Origin: Bacteroidales bacterium
GTDB lineage: Bacteria; Bacteroidota; Bacteroidia; Bacteroidales; VadinHA17
Direction: 5' to 3'
NCBI GenBank assembly: GCA_013314865.1
Contig: JABUEV010000009.1
Coordinates: forward strand, 1 to 15,104
Length of the DNA: 15,104 bases
Part shown: one piece after another, positions 9,749 to 15,104 of the stretch
Numbering within the stretch: the first letter of the stretch is position 1
Layout: each line of letters starts with the position of its first letter
Made by a program: the position numbers and the translations under genes
The notes under the pieces: generated by a model
The model's database searches: none
Told to the model about the DNA's origin: nothing
Seen by the model: only the letters and a program-made list of their open reading frames with translations

Positions 9749-11107
9749 ATGAATGCAAGGTCAGAAATAACGGAAAAATACCTCCAGCTTTACCAGGCTA
9801 ACATAGGACGCATTGAAAAAAGCTCCCCTGCCTTCATAAACTCTTTCAGGTCAGAGGCAATTCAAAAATTTGAACAGCTTGGCATTCCTACCAGAAAAAA
9901 CGAAGCATACAGGTATACCGACCTTGAGATTTTTTTTAAGCATGAGTTTAAAAATATCTTCGTCCCTGGCAAATCTGATTATCTGAAAGCTGAAAGATTC
10001 CGCTGTGACATAACCGATCTGGATGCTCACGGTGTTGTGCTGGTTAACGGCTTTTATCCATCCATAACTGAGAAAATGAGGCAATTGCCGGGAGGTGCAT
10101 GGATCGGAAGTCTGAAGGAGGCTTTTGTAAGATTCAAAGATATCGTGGAAAATCATTATGGCAAATACGCAAAGTCTGAGTCAGACGGCCTCATACATCT
10201 TAATACTGCTATGGCTTCCGACGGGGTCTTTGTTTATGTACCAGAAGGAAGCAACCTGGATAAACCTGTTCAGGTTGTCAACATTGTTGACTCAGAAGAT
10301 GACATATTCAACCAGCACCGCAACCTTATTGTAATCGGTGAAAATGCTGTATTTACAGTTATTATCTGCGATCATACCCTTTCACCCAATAAGTTTCTTA
10401 CAAACGCTGTTACAGAAATATATGTCGGTCCGCATGCCCGTTTCAATATCATAAGGGTGCAGAATGAACATAACAATGCGTGCAAAATCACCCATACATT
10501 CATTCACCAGGAAAAAGGAAGCTATGCTTCTTCAAATAATATCACACTCCATGGCGGGCTGGTACGAAACAGCACTTATCATTTTCTTGGCGGAAGAGGA
10601 GCAGAGACTAAATCACTTGGACTCTTTCTGACGGACAAATGGCAGCATATTGATAATTTTGTAAATGTCGATCACGCTTCACCCGACTGCACAAGCAACC
10701 AGTTGTTTAAGGGGGTCCTTGATGACATGGCAACCGGAGCATTCAACGGAAGGATTTATGTTGCGCCTGATGCCCAAAATACCAATGCTTACCAGAGAAA
10801 CAACAATATCCTCCTTACCGAGGATGCAAAAATGGACACAAAGCCTCAGCTTGAAATATATGCAGATAATGTTAAATGCAGTCATGGGGCAACTGTAGGC
10901 CAGCTGGATGAAGATGCTCTGTTTTATCTGCAGTCACGCGGAATAGACCAAAGAGAGGCTAAGCTTATGCTAATGTTCGGATTTGCTCATGAAGTGATTC
11001 AGAACATTGAAGTGGAGCCCCTCAGGGAAAGAATAGATTCACTGGTTATGCAGCGCCTGAGAGGAGAGCTTTCCAGATGCGCCAGCTGTATGGTCAAATG
11101 TGGTTAA
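9749..11107 (+). CDS. sufD: Fe-S cluster assembly protein SufD with a Cys-rich tail
   Basis: The product is the 452-residue partner of SufB in the SufBC2D scaffold. The C-terminal half has the family's beta-helix, ending with KPQLEIYADNVKCSHGAT near 365-382; Cys377 and His379 correspond to E. coli SufD Cys358 and His360, residues involved in cluster assembly at the SufB-SufD interface. LFYLQSRGI follows at 391-399. The frame is open upstream to 9611, but the ATG at 9749, one base after the sufC stop, avoids a 137-base overlap and gives the usual N-terminus. The last nine residues contain C-x2-C-x3-C (Cys444, Cys447, Cys451), a tail that E. coli SufD lacks and that could bind metal or handle sulfur. 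Confidence 0.97.
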   Translation: MNARSEITEKYLQLYQANIGRIEKSSPAFINSFRSEAIQKFEQLGIPTRKNEAYRYTDLEIFFKHEFKNIFVPGKSDYLKAERFRCDITDLDAHGVVLVNGFYPSITEKMRQLPGGAWIGSLKEAFVRFKDIVENHYGKYAKSESDGLIHLNTAMASDGVFVYVPEGSNLDKPVQVVNIVDSEDDIFNQHRNLIVIGENAVFTVIICDHTLSPNKFLTNAVTEIYVGPHARFNIIRVQNEHNNACKITHTFIHQEKGSYASSNNITLHGGLVRNSTYHFLGGRGAETKSLGLFLTDKWQHIDNFVNVDHASPDCTSNQLFKGVLDDMATGAFNGRIYVAPDAQNTNAYQRNNNILLTEDAKMDTKPQLEIYADNVKCSHGATVGQLDEDALFYLQSRGIDQREAKLMLMFGFAHEVIQNIEVEPLRERIDSLVMQRLRGELSRCASCMVKCG

Positions 11108-11110
11108 GGA
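11106..11110 (+). promoter_or_regulatory. Ribosome binding site of sufS
   Basis: AAGGA lies 6 bases before the sufS ATG at 11117 and overlaps the sufD stop codon. It is the only well-placed Shine-Dalgarno-like sequence in the suf operon. Confidence 0.5.
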
Positions 11111-11116
11111 TTTTCA

Positions 11117-12337
11117 ATGAAGGACATCTCCGAAATAAGATCCGACTTTCCCATACTTGGCAGACAAGTGTACGGCAAACCTTTGATCTACTTCGACAAC
11201 GGAGCCACGACACAGAAGCCAAAATGTGTGATTGATACATATTCGAGGATCTTCACCGAGTTTAACGGGAACGTGCACAGAGGCGTCCATGCCATGAGTG
11301 ACCTTACATCAGAAGCATACGAGAACGCAAGAGAAAAGGTCAGAAGTTTTATTAACGCTACAAAAAAAGAGGAAATAATATTCACCTCAGGAACCACCGA
11401 CTCCATTAATTGTGTTGCCTTTTCATTCGGAGAAAGATTTGTGAAACCCGGAGACGAAATAATCATAAGTGAACTTGAACATCACAGCAATATTGTCCCG
11501 TGGCAGATGATGTGCCAGAGGAAGGGAGCAGTATTAAAAATAATACCGATTGATGACAATGGTGAGATATGTTTCGATGAATTCCTGAAACTTCTTACTC
11601 CCAGGACAAGGCTGGTAGCGATATCCCAGGCATCCAACTCACTTGGTACTGTTGTTCCTGTTAAAAAAATAACAGATGCGGCGCATTCGGAAAATATTCC
11701 TGTCCTTGTCGATGGGGCGCAGGGAATACAGCACGGGATCGTGGATGTTCAGGAGCTTCAGTGTGATTTTTATGCTTTTTCGGGGCATAAGATTTACGGT
11801 CCGACAGGTATTGGTGTGCTGTACGGAAAAGAAGAGTGGATGAATGAACTCCCCCCTTACAGAGGAGGAGGAGATATGGTTGAAAAAGTCACTTTTGAGA
11901 AAACCACATACCAGAACCTGCCATATAAATTTGAAGCAGGGACAGTTAACTATGCCGGCGCCATAGCAATGGCAGAGGCACTTGATTATGTGCTCGGACT
12001 GGGTCGGGAGGATATTGCAGAAAGAGAAAAAACCCTGCTTGACTACGCCACACGCCAGCTTATAAGTGTCAAAGGACTTAAGATATACGGAAATGCCGAA
12101 AACAAAATACCGGTTGTTTCCTTTCTGCTTGACGGCATTCACCAGTACGACACCGGCATAATTCTTGATAAGATGGGTATTGCCGTACGTACAGGCACCC
12201 ACTGTGCACAGCCGGTAATGGACCATTTTGGAATTGACGGCACTGTGAGAGTTTCAATGAGTTTTTATAATACATTCAGCGAAATAGACACTCTGGTGGA
12301 AGGCCTGGGAAAGGTAATCGCTATGTTTAAGAAATAA
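11117..12337 (+). CDS. sufS: Cysteine desulfurase SufS
   Basis: The product is a 406-residue pyridoxal-phosphate enzyme of the class V aminotransferase fold (group II, SufS/CsdA type). It removes sulfur from L-cysteine as a persulfide, releasing alanine, and hands it to SufE. Visible landmarks are YFDNGATTQKP near 25-35, SELEHHSN at 118-125 with the ring-stacking His123, DGAQG at 199-203, the cofactor Lys225 in FSGHKIYGPTG, and the catalytic Cys363 in RTGTHCAQP. The short active-site loop around Cys363 is that of the SufS group rather than IscS/NifS. The gene begins 9 bases after sufD and is followed 6 bases later by sufE, its partner. Confidence 0.98.
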   Translation: MKDISEIRSDFPILGRQVYGKPLIYFDNGATTQKPKCVIDTYSRIFTEFNGNVHRGVHAMSDLTSEAYENAREKVRSFINATKKEEIIFTSGTTDSINCVAFSFGERFVKPGDEIIISELEHHSNIVPWQMMCQRKGAVLKIIPIDDNGEICFDEFLKLLTPRTRLVAISQASNSLGTVVPVKKITDAAHSENIPVLVDGAQGIQHGIVDVQELQCDFYAFSGHKIYGPTGIGVLYGKEEWMNELPPYRGGGDMVEKVTFEKTTYQNLPYKFEAGTVNYAGAIAMAEALDYVLGLGREDIAEREKTLLDYATRQLISVKGLKIYGNAENKIPVVSFLLDGIHQYDTGIILDKMGIAVRTGTHCAQPVMDHFGIDGTVRVSMSFYNTFSEIDTLVEGLGKVIAMFKK

Positions 12338-12343
12338 AATGCA

Positions 12344-12808
12344 ATGACAGTTAATGAAGTCCAGGATAAAATAATCAGTGAGTTTTCAGTTTTTGACGAC
12401 TGGATGGATAAATATGATCTTCTCATTGACACAGGCAAAAATCTTCCGCTGATTGACCCCAGGTATAAGACAAAGGATTTCCTTATTGAAGGATGCCAGT
12501 CAAAAGTATGGCTCCATCCTGAATTTGACGGTAAAAAAATAAAATTCAGCGCCGACAGTGATGCAATTATCACAAGAGGTATTGTAGCCCTGCTGATTCA
12601 GGTACTGTCTGATCGTACACCTGAAGAAATTATAAACTCAGACCTTTACTTCATCGATAAGATAGGACTCCGCCAGAATCTTTCACCTACACGTGCCAAC
12701 GGATTACTTGCAATGGTGCGCCAGATGAAGCTTTATGCCATGGCGTTTGCCGCAAGGAGGAATGAACATAAAAGTTCTGACATTGACAAGACTGAAACCG
12801 GTAAATGA
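12344..12808 (+). CDS. sufE: Sulfur acceptor protein SufE
   Basis: The product is a 154-residue SufE-fold protein that takes the persulfide sulfur from SufS, stimulates its turnover and passes the sulfur to SufB. The acceptor cysteine is Cys51 in FLIEGCQSKVWL, the same position number as in E. coli SufE. Other family features are FDDWMDKYDLLIDTGKNLP near 17-35, FSADSDAIITRGIVALL in the middle, and LSPTRANGLLAMV in the C-terminal half. Length is typical for Bacteroidota SufE. The start is 6 bases after sufS, and the stop overlaps the next gene as ATGA, consistent with coupled translation. Confidence 0.97.
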   Translation: MTVNEVQDKIISEFSVFDDWMDKYDLLIDTGKNLPLIDPRYKTKDFLIEGCQSKVWLHPEFDGKKIKFSADSDAIITRGIVALLIQVLSDRTPEEIINSDLYFIDKIGLRQNLSPTRANGLLAMVRQMKLYAMAFAARRNEHKSSDIDKTETGK

Positions 12809-13137
12809 GAAACCATATGGAAGATGATGAAAAAATAAAGCTTGAATCGGAAATAATCAAGGTTCTGAAAACCGTTTATGATCCTGATATTCCGGTCAAT
12901 ATTTATGACCTTGGGCTGATATATGAAATAGAAATCAGCGACGACTCTGTTGCTCATGTCACCATGACACTCACAGCGCCTAACTGTCCGGTTGCCGATA
13001 TGCTCGTTGAGGAGGTGAAATCGAGGGTTGCTTCTGTAGAAGGAATTAAGGAATGTGATTTGAAACTTACTTTCAATCCGCCGTGGGACAGAAGCATGTT
13101 GAGTGATGCGGCTAAGCTTGAGCTTGGATTCCTATAG
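12805..13137 (+). CDS. MIP18/DUF59 family Fe-S assembly protein (SufT-like)
   Basis: The product is a 110-residue single-domain protein of the MIP18/DUF59 (PaaD-like) family. The landmarks are DPDIPVNIYDLGLIYEI at about 27-42, TLTAPNCP with the conserved Cys61, and FNPPWDRSML near 90-99. Members of this family in suf operons are often called SufT or SUF-system accessory protein and help iron-sulfur protein maturation; the exact step is not settled. The first ATG overlaps the sufE stop by 4 bp. A second ATG at 12817, four codons on, is also possible and would give a 106-residue protein. I leave the symbol blank because SufT is also used for proteins with extra domains. Confidence 0.93.
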   Translation: MRNHMEDDEKIKLESEIIKVLKTVYDPDIPVNIYDLGLIYEIEISDDSVAHVTMTLTAPNCPVADMLVEEVKSRVASVEGIKECDLKLTFNPPWDRSMLSDAAKLELGFL

Positions 13138-13151
13138 AAAACCACACCGGG

Positions 13152-14072
13152 ATGAAATTGCTAACGGAGGATATTAAGAAAAAAGCTGAAGAACTTGGAT
13201 TTGATCTTTGTGGAGTCGCAAAAGCCCGGGTGCTTTCCGAATATGAGCCTGTTATTAAGGAGTGGATAAGCAAGGGCTTTCATGACAAAATGGAATATCT
13301 TGCGCGTGACATTCCGAAACGCCTCAATCCCGAAGCACTTCTTTCCGGAGCAAAGTCAATTGTTGTAACCGGACTTAATTATTATTCCGAAAACAGGCAG
13401 AAGGTGCCGGGATCACCCATTGTTTCAAGGTATGCTTACGGTATTGATTATCACGATGTAATAAGTTCAAAGCTGAAGAAACTCCTTGAATGGATAAAGA
13501 CTGTCGAAACTGAAGCTGAAGGCAGGATAACTGTTGATTCGGCTCCGATACTGGAAAAGGCGTGGGCAAGGGAGGCAGGATTAGGTTATCCGGGCCGCAA
13601 CTCAATCATTATTAATAAGACTGTCGGATCTTTCTTTTTTATCGGCACTATCCTCCTGAATCTGGAACTGGAATATGACATTCCTGCAGAGGAAGATCCA
13701 TGCGGTAATTGCAGAAAATGTATTGAGGAATGCCCTACGCATGCAATTAATGATAACCGGACCATCGATGCCAGGCGATGCATATCAAACCTTACAATCG
13801 AAGGCAGAGGCGCGATTCCCTCTGAATTTATACCCTATCTCGAACACCGCATTTACGGATGTGATAAGTGCCAGGAAGTATGCCCACGGAACAGAAATGC
13901 CCGGCAGAACAAAACGCCTGAATTTTATATGAGTGATGAAATAGCCGGAATGGGACCTGCCGAATGGAGAAACCTTTCGAGGGAACAGTTCCTTAAGCTC
14001 TTTGGTAAGTCTCCAATAGGCAGATTGAAATATGAAAAATTTATGGGAAACATTGAAGCTGCTGCAGGATAA
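13152..14072 (+). CDS. queG: Epoxyqueuosine reductase QueG
   Basis: The product is a 306-residue cytoplasmic enzyme that reduces epoxyqueuosine to queuosine in tRNA, the last step of queuosine synthesis, using cobalamin and two [4Fe-4S] clusters. LGFDLCGVA near 15-23 and MEYLARDIPKRLNP at 47-60 are typical of the N-terminal domain. VDSAPILEKAWAREAGLG carries Asp129, equivalent to the catalytic Asp of characterised QueG. The ferredoxin-like part has Cys184, Cys187, Cys190 and Cys194, then Cys210, Cys237, Cys240 and Cys244, enough for two clusters. It lacks the C-terminal HEAT-like extension present in some homologues. It lies 14 bases after the DUF59 gene, so it is probably co-transcribed with suf. 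Confidence 0.96.
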   Translation: MKLLTEDIKKKAEELGFDLCGVAKARVLSEYEPVIKEWISKGFHDKMEYLARDIPKRLNPEALLSGAKSIVVTGLNYYSENRQKVPGSPIVSRYAYGIDYHDVISSKLKKLLEWIKTVETEAEGRITVDSAPILEKAWAREAGLGYPGRNSIIINKTVGSFFFIGTILLNLELEYDIPAEEDPCGNCRKCIEECPTHAINDNRTIDARRCISNLTIEGRGAIPSEFIPYLEHRIYGCDKCQEVCPRNRNARQNKTPEFYMSDEIAGMGPAEWRNLSREQFLKLFGKSPIGRLKYEKFMGNIEAAAG

Positions 14073-14081
14073 TTAACACTG

Positions 14082-14495
14082 TCAGCTTTCCCTGTCACCA
14101 ATTACCGTAACTACAACCTCTCTTCTGCTCCTGGGCCCGTCAAACTCACAGAAAAAAATATTCTGCCATGTTGAGAGCCCGGGTTTGCCGTCAATGACCG
14201 GAATGCTCTCAGAAGGCCCTACAATGCCTGCTTTAAGATGTGCATCACCATTATCATCCTGTCTGTCATGCTCCCAGATTCCTGCAGGGATCAATCTGTT
14301 TAACAATGTTATTACATCATTCTGTACCGACTGGTCCCAGTTCTCCTGAATCATTATTGCTGCAGTCGATCCCCGTGCATAAACGGTTGCAATACCTGAC
14401 TTAACCTTGCTCTCACTGATGATTTCATTTACCCTGCCGGTGATATCGTACAATCCGTTCCTGCTGTTTGTGCTTAATGTAATTATCCTTTGCAT
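14082..14495 (-). CDS. YjbQ/UPF0047 family protein
   Basis: The product is a 137-residue single-domain cytoplasmic protein of the YjbQ/UPF0047 family, whose TIGR model is named secondary thiamine-phosphate synthase because some members show weak thiamine-phosphate synthase activity; the physiological role is uncertain. Visible family features are RGSTAAIMIQEN at 41-52, IWEHDRQDDNGDAHLKAG near 73-90, VGPSESIPVIDGKP at 92-105, LSTWQNIFFCEFDGPR around 107-122, and the end strand VVVTVIGD. Length matches the family. The gene is convergent with queG, with only 9 bases between the stops, and has its own candidate promoter 22-29 bases upstream of the ATG. The neighbouring genes do not suggest a thiamine pathway. 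Confidence 0.92.
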   Translation of the reverse strand: MQRIITLSTNSRNGLYDITGRVNEIISESKVKSGIATVYARGSTAAIMIQENWDQSVQNDVITLLNRLIPAGIWEHDRQDDNGDAHLKAGIVGPSESIPVIDGKPGLSTWQNIFFCEFDGPRSRREVVVTVIGDRES

Positions 14496-14516
14496 TACGG
14501 GAAATATTATTTAATG

Positions 14517-14524
14517 CAAAATTA
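14517..14524 (-). promoter_or_regulatory. Candidate Bacteroidota-type promoter (-7 element) of the yjbQ-family gene
   Basis: On the minus strand this reads TAATTTTG, an exact match to TAnnTTTG and identical to the element before sufB. A TCTG 18 bases upstream is a three-of-four match to the -33 TTTG. The element lies just upstream of the yjbQ ATG (14495) and downstream of the terminator-like structure, giving a short leader of roughly 10-15 bases. Confidence 0.5.
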
Positions 14525-14559
14525 AACCGATTTGAATTACTGCAGAGAGATGGAGTAAT

Positions 14560-14676
14560 AAAAAAAGACTGTACCGGGTTTTCAATTCTTCTGAGAATTG
14601 CAGAGATTGCTGTCGTCACTCGGACATTGATCTCTGCAAATCGCTAATTAGAATTAATCCCGGTACAACCTTCCTT
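14560..14676 (-). terminator. Large branched terminator-like hairpin after the sigma factor gene
   Basis: On the minus strand TGTACCGGG (14667-14659) pairs perfectly with CCCGGTACA (14578-14570). With G-U pairs the stem extends by GGT/GTC, and AAGGAA (14676-14671) can pair with the run of seven T (14566-14560) that follows the 3' arm. Inside are a perfect 7-bp hairpin (CAATTCT/AGAATTG, 14583-14600) and a 10-bp stem (TTGCAGAGAT 14598-14607 with ATCTCTGCAA 14630-14639), suggesting a three-way junction. The stem starts about 34 bases after the sigma factor stop. The T-run at the end makes it an intrinsic terminator candidate for minus-strand transcripts; the branched interior is more than a terminator needs. 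Confidence 0.6.
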
Positions 14677-14709
14677 AATTAACCTAACCTGATTTGCCTG
14701 ACAATGGCT

Positions 14710-15104
14710 TTAAGAATTATAATCTCTTAAAATACTCATCAGCTTTTGTCTTGTGAAAAATATGCGGCTTTTTACTGTTCCGATTTTAAGACCAAGCTTA
14801 TCAGCTATTTCATGATACTTGTATCCTTCAATATGCATCCTGAAAGGAATACGGAAGTCATCATCAAGGGAATCGATTGCTTTTTCAATTTCACCTTCCG
14901 AATATTGAGATTCAGGGGAAATCGGTCCTTTGTCGTTAGAAATATTGATATAATACAGATCCTTAGTACCGTCTATGATAGTGTTTTCCTTTGCATTTCG
15001 CCTGTAATTGTTGATAAAGGTGTTTTTCATAATCGTGAAAACCCATGCCTTCAGATTTGTATAATCGGTGAATTTGTCGCGGTAGGTGATTGCTTTCAGA
15101 AATG
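14710..15104 (-). CDS. ECF-type RNA polymerase sigma factor, C-terminal part
   Basis: The gene runs off the right edge of the window; 130 codons are visible up to TAA at 14712-14710. The frame is open to the edge, so the internal ATG at 15030 is not the true start. The visible N-terminal part (YRDKFTDYTNLKAWVFTI, then MKNTFINNYRR) is the end of sigma region 2, which contacts the -10 element and core polymerase. An acidic linker of about 40 residues follows, then region 4: AIDSLDDDFRIPFRM, and a helix-turn-helix with YHEIADKLGLKIGTVKSRIFFTRQKL, which recognises the -35 side. This is a small ECF sigma factor of the kind abundant in Bacteroidota. No anti-sigma gene is seen downstream; any partner would lie outside the window. 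Confidence 0.93.
   Translation of the reverse strand, partial: FLKAITYRDKFTDYTNLKAWVFTIMKNTFINNYRRNAKENTIIDGTKDLYYINISNDKGPISPESQYSEGEIEKAIDSLDDDFRIPFRMHIEGYKYHEIADKLGLKIGTVKSRIFFTRQKLMSILRDYNS

Noticed and set aside
11639..12226. 195-codon minus-strand open frame inside sufS
   Set aside because: It lies wholly opposite the well-conserved sufS coding sequence, has a composition unlike a real protein (many Cys, Phe and Asn runs) and no family resemblance. It is a shadow frame.
14560..14676. Terminal inverted repeats of a small mobile element or MITE
   Set aside because: The arms pair as one nested RNA structure followed by a T-run, there is no flanking target duplication visible, and no second copy occurs in the window. 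A transcript structure explains it better.
14591..14706. TPP-riboswitch-like words CTGAGA (14591-14596) and AACCTGAT (14686-14693) on the plus strand, near a gene of a family named after thiamine-phosphate synthase
   Set aside because: The two words are about 90 bases apart, the conserved GGATAATGCCAGCG-type part is missing, and no plus-strand gene follows. They lie on the strand opposite to the yjbQ-family gene. Chance similarity is more likely.
14560..14709. 6S RNA
   Set aside because: The structured segment is only about 100-117 bases and appears branched, whereas 6S RNA is about 180-200 bases of mostly unbranched helix with a central bubble.
14710..15030. Sigma factor gene starting at the ATG at 15030
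   Set aside because: The frame continues upstream without a stop to the window edge, and the upstream codons encode conserved sigma region 2. The ATG is internal and the gene is simply cut by the window.

Overview
The window looks like an ordinary chromosomal segment of a member of the Bacteroidota, probably Bacteroidales-like. Three signs support this: the partial ECF sigma factor at the right edge has the phylum-typical region 2 wording (LKAWVFTIMKNTFINNYRR); two intergenic sites match the Bacteroidota -7 promoter element TAnnTTTG exactly; and almost no gene has a Shine-Dalgarno sequence. No insertion sequence, CRISPR array, tRNA or rRNA gene was seen. Genes are densely packed.

Region 1 (1-7292, plus strand) is a V/A-type rotary ATPase operon in the order E (C-terminal part only), DUF2764 protein, A, B, D, I, K. 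The gene order and content match the reduced operons known from Chlamydiae and spirochaetes. No recognisable central-stalk F or collar C subunit is encoded here, and the DUF2764 protein sits among the stalk genes. A and B form the catalytic head, D the rotor axle, E the peripheral stalk, I the stator membrane subunit with the half-channels, and K the membrane ring. The K subunit keeps a full set of residues matching the sodium ligands of the Enterococcus hirae ring, so this may be a sodium-coupled enzyme.

Region 2 (7293-7498) is the gap before the SUF genes. It holds an exact TAATTTTG promoter element overlapped by an inverted repeat, then a 10-bp palindrome fused to a nine-base match to the anti-Shine-Dalgarno sequence, oddly far from the sufB start.

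Region 3 (7499-14072, plus strand) is a SUF iron-sulfur cluster operon: sufB, sufC, sufD, sufS, sufE and a MIP18/DUF59 (SufT-like) gene, then queG, an iron-sulfur and cobalamin enzyme of queuosine synthesis that is a plausible client of the pathway. No SufA-type carrier is present. SufS and SufE mobilise sulfur from cysteine, SufBCD builds the cluster, and the DUF59 protein probably helps maturation or transfer.

Region 4 (14082-15104, minus strand) holds a YjbQ/UPF0047 gene, convergent with queG, and upstream of it the C-terminal part of an ECF sigma factor. Between these two genes lies a large branched inverted-repeat structure followed by seven T on the minus strand, which looks like an elaborate terminator for the sigma gene, and then a promoter for yjbQ.

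Most of the window is housekeeping. The best leads are the reduced ATPase with DUF2764, the leader of the SUF operon, the Cys-rich tail of SufD and the branched structure at 14560-14676.
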